14,291 nt of DNA. Origin: Anaerolineales bacterium UBA6668. Its GTDB lineage: Bacteria; Chloroflexota; Anaerolineae; Anaerolineales; UBA6668. Position 1 is the stretch's first letter. Every line of letters starts with the position of its first letter. Where the stretch lies: positions 761 through 15,051 of the forward strand of contig DKKK01000222.1 of the NCBI GenBank assembly GCA_002455215.1, read 5' to 3'. The notes beneath the pieces were generated by a model. The model worked only from the letters and a program-made list of their open reading frames with translations. It searched no databases and was not told the DNA's origin. This document shows, one piece after another, positions 7,265 through 14,291 of this stretch. Position numbers and translations under genes: made by a program.

Positions 7265-8602
7265 CTAAATACTTTTTGCTACCACCCGCCGCCGCTTCAC
7301 ACCCGCTGGCACAGGCGCAATCCCCTCCACCACCTCCAGCCTTGCCACCACACAGCGGTAACGCGCCAACTCGCGTAACACACTTTCCTGCAAAGTTCGC
7401 TCTACCACCCCAAAATCTGCCCCTTCTGCCACTTGCACTGCCAAGCGCAACTGTCCGCGTTCGCTTTGCACTGCTTGATACTCCAGCACGGGCGCATCTG
7501 CCAACAATACCATGCGCCGAATCACATCGGGAAAAACCACCCGCCATTCACCCGATTCATCGGCAAAGTAGCAAATATCGTCACTGCGCCCTTCAATTGC
7601 CTGTAGCACTTGCCAGTCATTGCCACATGAACAAACAGATGTGGATAGTTGAATGACGTCATTCAGCCGATAGCGAATGATGGGTTGGGTAGTACGCCAC
7701 AAGTCCGTGATTATCGGGCTAAACCGCCCCTGCCCGAGCGCTTGCCATTGCACTGCCACCAAATCTGCTTGCCAGTGCAAACTACCCTGTGGGCAACTGA
7801 CTGCCAACAACCCTTCAGTACATTGGTAAATTTGATGCACAACACACTGAAATGCTGTTTGCAGGTGGGCTTGGTCTTGAGGCTCTAACACTTCTGCCAC
7901 CGAAATCAAACGCTCCGGCTGGATGCGAAGCGTGCCCACTTGCTGGGCTTTTGCCAATAGTGCCAACAGGCTAGGCGGGGCTATCACCACCTGCGGTTGA
8001 AAATCCGTCAGCGCACGCTCGGCTTGTGCCAAAGGGGTCATTAGGTCAAAATAGCGGAACTGAATGCCCCGTTTATCCGTAGACTGGTATAAATTGCTAT
8101 TGGCACGCAGAAAAAACGCCACGCGCAAAGGGGGGCGGCGCAATAAATCGCGCCAATTGGGTAGCGCCCGCGCTAGTATCACCCCGCTCCAACCCGCTTG
8201 TTCTTGCTCCCCCACCAAAAACAGCCCACGGTTTCCACTTGTGCCACTGGAAAGCCCCACCGTGAAGCGTTTACCGGTGGCGGATTGCAAAGTGGGGGTA
8301 AAATCCCGCGAGCGTTCTGCTTGTAAGGCGGTCTGCAAAGCGGATTCTTTCTCAATCCCCACCGTGTTTAATTGGCTAAAATTCGCCATCATCAGGGCTT
8401 TGTCTATCGGTGGCAGTGTTTGCCAAGCTTGGTGATCATACCCCTGCCACCACTGCCGATAAAATGGTGAAAACTTTTGCGCGTGTGCAACCACTCGCCA
8501 TGCTCGCCGGTTTTGATACGTGAGCAGGTTTTCACCCTGCAAGGAACGCCAACGCCATTGCGCGGCAAAGTAGTGAAGGATTGGGGTAAACAAAGAACGC
8601 AC
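7265..8602 (-). CDS. Adenylate-forming enzyme, PaaK / coenzyme F390 synthetase-like
   Basis: About 445 residues from the GTG at 8602. It belongs to the superfamily that activates carboxylates as acyl-adenylates (COG1541-like). Visible motifs: the phosphate-binding loop SSGTSGNRG (118-126), YQCTEG (259-264) followed by HWQADL, the PIIRYRLND stretch (307-315), a CSCG pair (324-327) before IEGRSDD (336-342), and a C-terminal PVPAGVKRRR that could supply the late catalytic lysine. Overall it looks like the 'putative adenylate-forming enzyme' group related to F390 synthetase, so the acyl acceptor (CoA, carrier or other) is unknown. The frame opens at TTG 8656, with another TTG at 8626, but both overlap the NAD synthetase gene. 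GTG 8602 gives the usual N-terminus and leaves 17 bases. None has a strong Shine-Dalgarno sequence, so the start is uncertain. It is the last gene of the operon. Confidence 0.88.
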   Translation of the reverse strand: MRSLFTPILHYFAAQWRWRSLQGENLLTYQNRRAWRVVAHAQKFSPFYRQWWQGYDHQAWQTLPPIDKALMMANFSQLNTVGIEKESALQTALQAERSRDFTPTLQSATGKRFTVGLSSGTSGNRGLFLVGEQEQAGWSGVILARALPNWRDLLRRPPLRVAFFLRANSNLYQSTDKRGIQFRYFDLMTPLAQAERALTDFQPQVVIAPPSLLALLAKAQQVGTLRIQPERLISVAEVLEPQDQAHLQTAFQCVVHQIYQCTEGLLAVSCPQGSLHWQADLVAVQWQALGQGRFSPIITDLWRTTQPIIRYRLNDVIQLSTSVCSCGNDWQVLQAIEGRSDDICYFADESGEWRVVFPDVIRRMVLLADAPVLEYQAVQSERGQLRLAVQVAEGADFGVVERTLQESVLRELARYRCVVARLEVVEGIAPVPAGVKRRRVVAKSI

Positions 8603-8619
8603 CAGCTTTGCAGATTTTG

Positions 8620-10311
8620 CTACCAACCCGCTCGTTGAGCAATGGGCACGCGCCAACCGGTGCTAAAGGCTCTGGGCGAAACCTTCAACACAATTGCCGC
8701 TTGTCGCCGTTTAAATTCGCTAATACGCACCAAGCGCAATACTTTTTGCACCGTGTTGGCATCGTAGCCTTTTTCCACCAAGTCGGGGGCGGCGTGAAAA
8801 CGTTCGATGTGCAGGTACAGAATTTGGTCGAGTAAATCGTAGGGGGGCAGTGAGTCTTGGTCGGTTTGTCCGGGGCGTAATTCGGCGGAGGGCGCTTTGC
8901 GGATACTATTGAGCGGGATTACTTCACGCTCGGCTTGTTGGTTGTACCAATTCGCCAGACGATACACCATCGTTTTGTACACATCGGCAATCGGGGCAAT
9001 TGCGCCGCACATATCGCCATACAGCGTGCAGTAACCGACTGCCATCTCCGATTTATTGCCCGTTGTGATGAGCAATGCGCCCATTTTGTTTGAATATGCC
9101 ATTAACAGCGTGCCGCGAATGCGGGCTTGAATGTTCTCTTCGGTCACATCGGCAGGCATGCCCGCAAATATTGGCGCTAAACCCGTATCAAAATCGCGCA
9201 TCAGGTCGCCAATCGCTACGGTGTGAGTGGCAATACCTAAATTTTGCGCCAAAATCTCCGCATCGCGGATGCTATGGTCGCTCGAATAGGGAGAAGGCAT
9301 TAAAATGCCCGTGACGTTTTGTGCGCCAAGCGCATCGGCGGCAAGGGTGGCAACCAAGGCGCTATCTATCCCGCCCGAAAGCCCCAACACTGCACGTTTG
9401 AATCCCGTCTTGGCAAAATAATCTTTCACGCCAAGTACCAACGCCTGCCATAGCGCGGGGGGCGAGTGTGGGTCGCTATCCTCCTCCGGGCTGGGTGCTA
9501 TCTCGCCTTGCAGTTCACCGCTGGCAGGGGTAAAACTTAGGTCGAGCCTATCGGTGGCAAATGCTCGCCCGCGCCCTGCCAAGCGTCCATCTGCCGAGAA
9601 CGCCAAACTTGCTCCATCAAAAATCACGTCATCATTTGCCCCCACTTGATTGACATATACAATCGGCACGCGATATTTGCTTGCCATGCTACTCAACATG
9701 GCTTGCCGCAAGTGTTGTTTGCCCAGTTCGTAGGGCGATGCGGACAAGTTGAGAATCACCTGCACCTGATTGGCGACTAGGTGGGCAATGGGGTCGCGGT
9801 GATAGCGCAAGCGGCTACCACGCTTGAGCCAAAAATCGGCGTCATTCCAAATATCTTCGCAAATGGTAATGCCAATGCGCACGCCATTGATACTCAAGAC
9901 ATGCGGGACATCAGCGCGTTGAAAATAGCGGTCTTCGTCAAACACATCGTACGTGGGCAAAAGACTCTTGTGAAAGACTTCTTGCACCTGCCCACCCTGC
10001 AGTAAAGCGGCGGAATTGAACAGCGGTCTGCCTACCCGGTCGGAGTTGTCCGTTGGCACGCCCACCAACACCGCAGGCAACCCGTTTAAACGCTCGGCTA
10101 GGCGATTGAGTGCCTGCCAAGTGTTGCGCACGAAGGTAGGTTGCATCAACAAATCACGTGGGGCGTAGCCGGTCAGGCACAACTCCGATGTGATACACAA
10201 ATCGGGTGCGGGTTGCGCTTGGCTGGCTTGGGTGACCGCTTGGAAGATGGCTTCGGCATTGCCCGCCAAGTCACCGACAATGGGGTTAAGTTGTAAAACA
10301 GAAAATTTCAT
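8620..10311 (-). CDS. nadE: Glutamine-dependent NAD+ synthetase
   Basis: This enzyme catalyses the last step of NAD+ synthesis: deamido-NAD+ plus ATP and glutamine gives NAD+. The 563 residues comprise an N-terminal nitrilase-type glutaminase domain with triad Glu43 (in SELCLTGYAPRDLL), Lys115 (HKSLLPTYDVFDE) and Cys151 (ITICEDIW). A C-terminal synthetase domain follows, with the ATP-pyrophosphatase loop SGGIDS at 312-317, the TTGNKSE motif and the GDMCGAIAPIADVYKT stretch. Length and domain order fit the bacterial two-domain form, which makes its own ammonia from glutamine. The ATG starts the expected strand MKFSVLQLNPIVGDL. The gene begins 17 bases after the GT4 stop. That gap is pyrimidine-rich on the coding strand and lacks a Shine-Dalgarno sequence. 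All key residues are present. Confidence 0.97.
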   Translation of the reverse strand: MKFSVLQLNPIVGDLAGNAEAIFQAVTQASQAQPAPDLCITSELCLTGYAPRDLLMQPTFVRNTWQALNRLAERLNGLPAVLVGVPTDNSDRVGRPLFNSAALLQGGQVQEVFHKSLLPTYDVFDEDRYFQRADVPHVLSINGVRIGITICEDIWNDADFWLKRGSRLRYHRDPIAHLVANQVQVILNLSASPYELGKQHLRQAMLSSMASKYRVPIVYVNQVGANDDVIFDGASLAFSADGRLAGRGRAFATDRLDLSFTPASGELQGEIAPSPEEDSDPHSPPALWQALVLGVKDYFAKTGFKRAVLGLSGGIDSALVATLAADALGAQNVTGILMPSPYSSDHSIRDAEILAQNLGIATHTVAIGDLMRDFDTGLAPIFAGMPADVTEENIQARIRGTLLMAYSNKMGALLITTGNKSEMAVGYCTLYGDMCGAIAPIADVYKTMVYRLANWYNQQAEREVIPLNSIRKAPSAELRPGQTDQDSLPPYDLLDQILYLHIERFHAAPDLVEKGYDANTVQKVLRLVRISEFKRRQAAIVLKVSPRAFSTGWRVPIAQRAGW

Positions 10312-10328
10312 GGGAAAGGAAAGAAATA

Positions 10329-11582
10329 CTAGGCAAGAACTGGTTTGGTAGCAAGAACAGCGGTGTACACATCTTGCATTTGCTGGGCAATGGCTGACCA
10401 GCGATACTGTTGTGCATACTGCGCCGCTTGCTTGCCCAAACGGTCTGCCAATGCTGGGTCATTTAACAAACAGCGCAAACGCTCTGCTAGCGCCTGCGGG
10501 TCACGGTCTGGCACCAAAAAGCCAGTTTCGCCATCGCGCACTAAATACGCCAAGCCACCGACATTACTAGCAATGACCGGCGTACCACATGCCATCGCTT
10601 CCAGCGCAACCATGCCAAACGATTCGTAGTGAGAAGGCATGACCACAGCCGAAGCGGCGTTGTAATAATAATGGAGTGATTCTTGGGCGCGTTTGCCCAA
10701 AAAAGTGACCACATAATCCAGATTTAGCGATTTGCGTAACTCTAACAAGCGATTCATTTCCGCTGTACGGTTTTCTTCTGGCTCGTTGGGCTCTCCGCCT
10801 ATCAGCGCCACTTGCGTATTGGCGGGCAGTTGGTGTTGGTCGCACAAAATTTTAATCGCCTTCAGCAGGGTGTCCGCACCTTTCAATGGCTCAATGCGCC
10901 CAACAAACAGCAGTAAGGTGGCGTGGGGGTCTAAACCGAGCGCACGCAAATCAGTAGTGCGGTCTTCCGGGTGAAAGATGGACAAATCTACGCCGGGCGG
11001 GATAATCTCAATCTTTTTCGGGTCTGCCCGCATCAGCCATTGCAGTTGCGCTTCTTCAGCGGGCGTGGCGGCAATCAAACGGTCTGCCCAACCCAAAATC
11101 TCCTGCTCCACATCTAAGCGCAGTTGTGGGTCGTGTTCTTCAGGGCGTAAGGCAATGCGATTTTTCATCACCCCAAGCGTATGCGCCATGTGAACCATTG
11201 GCACTTTCCACCAGCGTTGTAATTCGTGTGCCACCCAACCCGACATCCAATAGTGAGAATGAATCACATCGTAATGGGTATCCAACAAGGCGGCGGCAAG
11301 ACGCACCCCGCCCACAAATTCGGGCAAGTATTGGAAAAGCTCCAAGCGGGGCAAGGGACGTTCCGGTCCAGCGGGAATGTGGAACACGCGATTACCAAAA
11401 CCCAAATCATGCTTCAGGTGCGGCTCGTGCTCGTCTTGTGAGCGGGTAAACACATCCACACCAATCCCTTGCCGACCCAACTCACGGGCTAAATCGCGCA
11501 CATAGACATTCATGCCACCGGTTTCTTTACCGCCCAGGGTGGCAAGTGGGCAGGTATGGACAGAGAGCATTGCAATTCGCAT
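10329..11582 (-). CDS. GT4-family glycosyltransferase (MshA/sucrose-phosphate-synthase-like)
   Basis: A 417-residue cytoplasmic retaining glycosyltransferase with GT-B fold. The N-terminal acceptor domain has GGMNVYVRDLAREL (22-35), HSHYWMSG (108-115) and HTLGVMKN (134-141). The C-terminal nucleotide-sugar domain has PPGVD (195-199), GRIEPLKG with Arg229 and Lys234, and the EX7E pair Glu320 and Glu328 in ESFGMVALE, then CGTPVIASNVGGL. The N-terminal motifs are those of D-inositol-3-phosphate glycosyltransferase (MshA) and sucrose-phosphate synthase relatives. The acceptor cannot be told from sequence alone, so no gene symbol is given. It is the first gene of the operon with nadE and the adenylate-forming enzyme. 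The ATG is preceded by a TATAAT 6 bases away and no Shine-Dalgarno sequence, suggesting a leaderless transcript. Confidence 0.95.
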   Translation of the reverse strand: MRIAMLSVHTCPLATLGGKETGGMNVYVRDLARELGRQGIGVDVFTRSQDEHEPHLKHDLGFGNRVFHIPAGPERPLPRLELFQYLPEFVGGVRLAAALLDTHYDVIHSHYWMSGWVAHELQRWWKVPMVHMAHTLGVMKNRIALRPEEHDPQLRLDVEQEILGWADRLIAATPAEEAQLQWLMRADPKKIEIIPPGVDLSIFHPEDRTTDLRALGLDPHATLLLFVGRIEPLKGADTLLKAIKILCDQHQLPANTQVALIGGEPNEPEENRTAEMNRLLELRKSLNLDYVVTFLGKRAQESLHYYYNAASAVVMPSHYESFGMVALEAMACGTPVIASNVGGLAYLVRDGETGFLVPDRDPQALAERLRCLLNDPALADRLGKQAAQYAQQYRWSAIAQQMQDVYTAVLATKPVLA

Positions 11583-11588
11583 AAGAGA

Positions 11589-11594
11589 ATTATA
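11589..11594 (-). promoter_or_regulatory. TATAAT -10 box immediately before the GT4 gene
   Basis: A perfect TATAAT on the minus strand lies 6 bases before the ATG at 11582, so transcription would begin at or next to the start codon. No good -35 is found at 16-18 bases. A TTGACT at 11603-11608 is only 8 bases away, too close to pair with it. Confidence 0.6.
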
Positions 11595-11704
11595 CCCGGC
11601 ACAGTCAAGAAATGCGCTTTTTGCCAGCAGAAACCAGCAGAATTTTCAGGCATACGGAATCCAGTTTGTTGTTTTTTTGGGGAGGTAGTAGCGAAAATTC
11701 CCAC

Positions 11705-11739
11705 TTGAAAAACTGGTATTTTCAGGTAAAATTCCAGTT
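11705..11739 (+). promoter_or_regulatory. Promoter of tRNA-Thr, overlaid by an imperfect palindrome
   Basis: TTGAAA (11705-11710), a 16-base spacer and TAAAAT (11727-11732) form a good sigma70-type promoter, with expected start about 8 bases before the tRNA. The stretch 11711-11739 is an 11-of-12 inverted repeat (AACTGGTATTTT / AAAATTCCAGTT) with a 5-base centre, covering the spacer and -10. It could be an operator. Confidence 0.75.
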
Positions 11740-11747
11740 ACATTTGC

Positions 11748-11820
11748 GCCACTGTAGCTCAGCTGGTAGAGCAAACGATTCGTAATCGTTAGGTCATGGG
11801 TTCGAATCCCATCAGTGGCT
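11748..11820 (+). tRNA. tRNA-Thr, anticodon CGT
   Basis: A complete 73-base cloverleaf. The acceptor stem GCCACTG pairs with CAGTGGC, the D arm is GCTC/GAGC, the anticodon stem AACGA/TCGTT carries the loop TTCGTAA with anticodon CGT (reads ACG), the variable loop is AGGTC, and the T arm ATGGG/CCCAT has the standard TTCGAAT loop. The discriminator base is T. The 3' CCA is not encoded (CAA follows), so it must be added by a CCA-adding enzyme. Confidence 0.97.
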
Positions 11821-11880
11821 CAACAACTAAATTCACCATAAGTCTGCCTTGTGCCAGCCCCTTTTCATCCTAGTCGAATC

Positions 11881-11908
11881 TAAAAAGAGCCGTTTCCGGC
11901 TCTTTTTA
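11881..11908. terminator. Bidirectional intrinsic terminator between tRNA-Thr and the convergent gene
   Basis: A perfect 12-base-pair stem, TAAAAAGAGCCG against CGGCTCTTTTTA, with a TTTC loop. The A/T ends give a T run on either strand, so it can end both the tRNA transcript (60 bases upstream) and the minus-strand gene whose stop is at 11911. Confidence 0.92.
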
Positions 11909-11910
11909 CT

Positions 11911-12951
11911 TTAAGCAAGGCGTTCCACCCGCACCCCATCTGCGAGCAGTTGCTCCAACAAAGAAAGCAATACAAACACATTGGGCACATCCACAATATG
12001 CAACACCCAAACTGGCTTTTTCTCCCCTTTCCGCCAAAATTTCAAATACGCCTCCTTCAGTTCCACAAAGGCCAACTCTTGCCACGAGATTCGTTTTTTC
12101 GACCAACTTACCGCATCCTTTGAGAGTTTTAACAGCCCAAAGCTCACTTCTTCGCCTTGTTCCAGCGCCTGAACTGCCGCCGGATAGCGGTGGCGCAAAA
12201 CGCGGTCTTGCAATATGCGTCCCAACCGTTGGTCATCCTGCAAAATCGGCGCAAGCGTAAAGCGCCGTTCATCGTTTGACAAAACACTAAACAAAAAACG
12301 TGCCGACTGGTGGCTTTGTTCGCCTTGTTGCCACACTTCTTTCAGATCTTGCCAAGCATAACGGTAGCGATTCCACAGCACCCGATAGTCTATACCGCGC
12401 TCGTCAATCTTTGCCCATGCACCCGCCCACTGCAACGTTGCCCACAAGCCATTGAACCCAATCAATGCCACCACCGGTCCGATTGCCAAAAACCAGCGGT
12501 AGCGTTCCAAAAACGCTAAGTCTTGATTGCGATAGACTGTCCAAAAAGTAAAAACGCCAATACCGGTCACAATGCTCCACAACAACAAGCGCAAGAACCA
12601 GCCTGTATAGCGGGGGCGGAACTCCATTTCAAATGGCGGGCGACTCGGTGTATCTGATTCTGCCGCGAGCGAATGGGGGGAATTTTCCGGCTCAGGGGTG
12701 GGTGCTGGCTCGGCAGGTGTTTCTGGCATTGCGGGTGCAGACTGCCACTCCGGCACGGGTGGTGGCACGGGTGTGCCAGGTTCACCTGCCAAAAATTGCT
12801 CCAACGTTTGCGTTTCCACCGCCACAGGTTTAGAAAGTGGCACAGCAGGGGACTCTTCGCTCAATAAATTTTCCAACGCATCGGTAGACTCTTGCCGCAA
12901 CTGCCGAATCGGCTCATACAAATCTGGTTCAGGGTTATCTTGAATGTGCAT
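11911..12951 (-). CDS. Two-span membrane protein with two PH-like halves, function unknown (resembles DUF6585)
   Basis: 346 residues. Residues 1-110 are acidic and very Pro-rich, presumably disordered and cytoplasmic. Two transmembrane helices follow at about 117-139 and 153-174, with a short loop between. The C-terminal cytoplasmic part has two segments that look alike. Residues 180-207 (AKIDERGIDYR to YAWQDLKEV) and 274-298 (LKLSKDAVSW to ISWQELAFVEL) each run from a strand with a polar turn to a W-Q-[DE]-L strand. The second ends in VPNVFVLLSLLEQLL. This pattern resembles bacterial PH-like domains such as DUF6585. The match is by eye and uncertain. It ends 3 bases before a strong terminator. 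The ATG at 12951 is preceded by a promoter whose -10 lies 7 bases away, suggesting a leaderless mRNA. Confidence 0.87.
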   Translation of the reverse strand: MHIQDNPEPDLYEPIRQLRQESTDALENLLSEESPAVPLSKPVAVETQTLEQFLAGEPGTPVPPPVPEWQSAPAMPETPAEPAPTPEPENSPHSLAAESDTPSRPPFEMEFRPRYTGWFLRLLLWSIVTGIGVFTFWTVYRNQDLAFLERYRWFLAIGPVVALIGFNGLWATLQWAGAWAKIDERGIDYRVLWNRYRYAWQDLKEVWQQGEQSHQSARFLFSVLSNDERRFTLAPILQDDQRLGRILQDRVLRHRYPAAVQALEQGEEVSFGLLKLSKDAVSWSKKRISWQELAFVELKEAYLKFWRKGEKKPVWVLHIVDVPNVFVLLSLLEQLLADGVRVERLA

Positions 12952-12958
12952 ACCCTAA

Positions 12959-12987
12959 ATTTTACTCCAAAACACCCCATTCTACAA
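12959..12987 (-). promoter_or_regulatory. Promoter of the minus-strand membrane protein gene
   Basis: On the minus strand, TTGTAG (12982-12987), a 17-base spacer and TAAAAT (12959-12964) lie before the ATG at 12951. Only 7 bases separate the -10 from the ATG, so the transcript should start at or near the start codon. Confidence 0.65.
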
Positions 12988-12994
12988 AATAGCC

Positions 12995-13003
12995 TGATAA
13001 AAT
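12995..13003 (+). promoter_or_regulatory. Extended -10 promoter of the GT39-type gene
   Basis: TGATAAAAT fits an extended -10 (TGn plus TAAAAT). TAAAAT ends 7 bases before the ATG at 13011. No good -35 is seen, as is usual for extended -10 promoters. Confidence 0.55.
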
Positions 13004-13010
13004 GGGGGAA

Positions 13011-14291
13011 ATGAACACCAACGACTCACGCCCCGAACGCGCATTGCATCTGTTTCTGGTCATCAGCCTGCTGTGGATTGCCTTTCTACTGCGTTCCTAC
13101 CACCTAACCTTCCACCCGCTGTGGTGGGACGAAGGACTAACGCTCGCTTTTGCACCGCTCAATTACTTAGAAAACGCCCGCCTAGCCGTTGCTTCCACCG
13201 ATATTAACCCGCCTATCTATCGGCTAATGATTGGGGCTTGGAGTGCCCTGGTCGGCAGTAGTGCCTTTACTACGCGTTTGTACAGTGTCTTTTGTGGCTT
13301 GCTGGTGACTGCCGGAACTTACCGCTTGGTGCGCACCCTGCGCATGGGCACACACACCGCCTTGCTGGCAATCTTGCTGGCTGTGTTCTCCCCTATACTC
13401 ATTTATTACAGCCAAGAAGCCAAAGGCTACATGCAAGAGAGCATGGCGGCAATGGGCTTGTTTACCCTATGGTGGCGTTATCACCAAACCCTGCACCAAC
13501 AAAATATCCTGCGCTGGTTGCTATTTGCGGTGCTGGTCTTACTTGGTATTGGCGCCCATTACCTGTTTGTCTTTTTGCTCATCGTGCTCAATCTCTACTC
13601 GCTCTGGATGTTGCGCCAGGAATGGCAAACCGCCACAGCACGCCCCAAGGCAATCCAGCATGTGCTGTGGCAAATTTTGGCACAAGTGGCGGCTGGGTTG
13701 GTGCTAGTGCCGTTTTTCTGGTTCACCTATTCCAAAACCCGCACGGTTCTGAGTGGCGACATTGGCGACCCCGCCAACTATCTCAATGGGGCACTGGAAT
13801 TTTTTGGCAGACACGCGGTAGAATTTGCCTTTGGACCCTTTGCCGGTTTCCCTGCCAATTGCACGCCCCAACTGCAAAATCAACTCTGCGCTTTGGTGTA
13901 CGGCTCGCATTGGCTACCCGGCATAGCCGTTTTCGCGCTCATGTTGGTTTGTGTGGCGGTGCAGTTGTGGTTTTGGCGCAAACGCCGCAGTGTGGTATTA
14001 AGCTTGGCTGTTTTTTTGCCACTGCTATTGGGCTACTTCTTCAATGAAGTGCAAACCTTCTTCTTCCCACGCTTCCTGCTCTACAGCGTGCCCTTTTTGC
14101 TCATCTTGGTCGCCGGTGGGCTAAATACCCTAGCCCGACTGCCCGGCAGGGGTTGGCGCTGGATTGGGCTAGCCGTGGTGGGGCTGTATGCACTGGCTTG
14201 TGTGCCGGTACTGCAACGCTTTTACACCACTCCCACCACCGCCACCGAAGATTGGCGTCCCGCACTGGCACAAACTGCCCCGTGGGTGCAC
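13011..14291 (+). CDS. GT39-type membrane glycosyltransferase (3' end outside window)
   Basis: The frame is open from here to the right edge with no stop, giving 427 visible residues of a polytopic inner-membrane protein. It fits the PMT/ArnT-like GT-C glycosyltransferases, which move sugars from lipid-phosphate carriers onto acceptors on the outer face of the membrane. After a first helix (about 11-29) comes HPLWWDEG with the acidic pair Asp40-Glu41, the expected catalytic position in the first outer loop. DINPPIY (64-70) matches the family's HPPLYY-type motif, and YYSQEAKGY (132-140) its SQEARMY-type motif. Many helices follow. An ATG at 13002 is in frame, but it lies across the presumed -10, so 13011 is preferred. 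GGGGG just before the ATG is too close for a normal Shine-Dalgarno sequence. Donor and acceptor are unknown. Confidence 0.92.
   Translation, partial: MNTNDSRPERALHLFLVISLLWIAFLLRSYHLTFHPLWWDEGLTLAFAPLNYLENARLAVASTDINPPIYRLMIGAWSALVGSSAFTTRLYSVFCGLLVTAGTYRLVRTLRMGTHTALLAILLAVFSPILIYYSQEAKGYMQESMAAMGLFTLWWRYHQTLHQQNILRWLLFAVLVLLGIGAHYLFVFLLIVLNLYSLWMLRQEWQTATARPKAIQHVLWQILAQVAAGLVLVPFFWFTYSKTRTVLSGDIGDPANYLNGALEFFGRHAVEFAFGPFAGFPANCTPQLQNQLCALVYGSHWLPGIAVFALMLVCVAVQLWFWRKRRSVVLSLAVFLPLLLGYFFNEVQTFFFPRFLLYSVPFLLILVAGGLNTLARLPGRGWRWIGLAVVGLYALACVPVLQRFYTTPTTATEDWRPALAQTAPWVH

Noticed and set aside
7254..7284. Hairpin TGGTAGC/GCTACCA around the adenylate-forming enzyme stop as a terminator
   Set aside because: Seven base pairs with a 17-base loop that contains the stop codon, and only four T afterwards on the minus strand. 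Too weak to call.
7179..7547. 122-residue minus-strand open frame
   Set aside because: Out-of-frame overlap with the C-terminus of the adenylate-forming enzyme. Gly-rich shadow with no motif.
11603..11608. TTGACT as the -35 of the GT4 promoter
   Set aside because: Only 8 bases from the TATAAT. No RNA polymerase spacing fits, and no other -10 lies at 16-18 bases.
13292..14047. 251-residue plus-strand open frame
   Set aside because: It is out of frame inside the GT39-type gene, whose own frame runs unbroken to the window edge with clear family motifs. The shadow has no recognisable motif.

Overview
The window reads as an ordinary chromosomal segment of a bacterium, probably a member of Chloroflexota (Anaerolineae-like). 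That placement is inference. It rests on roughly balanced base composition judged by eye, a lipoprotein and membrane proteins with long Pro/Thr- or acid-rich linkers, a GT39-type membrane glycosyltransferase, an MshA/sucrose-phosphate-synthase-like GT4 enzyme, and GatB-dependent tRNA amidation. Coding density is high, no gap without a gene exceeds 300 bases, and there is no transposase, phage gene, CRISPR array or rRNA.

Layout. (1) 1-2976, plus strand: the 3' end of a membrane-anchored protein cut by the left edge, gatB (overlapping it by ATGA), and an unrecognised single-span membrane protein with an acidic repeat, closed by a strong terminator at 3001-3029. (2) 6159-3033, minus strand: an ABC exporter ATPase and an ABC-2 permease (overlapping by 4 bases), then a glycerate 2-kinase of the DUF4147/MOFRL family. 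(3) 6160-7264: a lone lipoprotein gene (minus strand) between two gaps of about 200 bases. The gap on its 3' side holds a 96-base element bounded by a perfect 13-base inverted repeat. A 12-of-13 copy of one end lies in the other gap. (4) 11582-7265, minus strand: a probable operon of GT4 glycosyltransferase, glutamine-dependent NAD+ synthetase and a PaaK/F390-synthetase-like adenylate-forming enzyme. (5) 11705-11908: tRNA-Thr(CGT) on the plus strand with its own sigma70-type promoter, which is overlaid by an imperfect palindrome, and a shared bidirectional terminator. (6) 11911-14291: a membrane protein with two PH-like halves (minus strand), divergent from a GT39-type glycosyltransferase (plus strand) cut by the right edge.

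The genes cover housekeeping roles (tRNA amidation, NAD+ synthesis, glycerate phosphorylation), envelope glycosylation and export. Translation signals look mixed. Two genes inside operons, the permease and the protein after gatB, have clear Shine-Dalgarno sequences. Three first genes (11582, 12951, 13011) instead have a -10-like hexamer only 6-7 bases before the start codon, as expected for leaderless mRNAs. I see no convincing new multi-gene system. The best leads are the 96-base inverted-repeat element, the palindrome over the tRNA promoter, the exporter with only one permease, and two conserved-looking but unrecognised membrane proteins.
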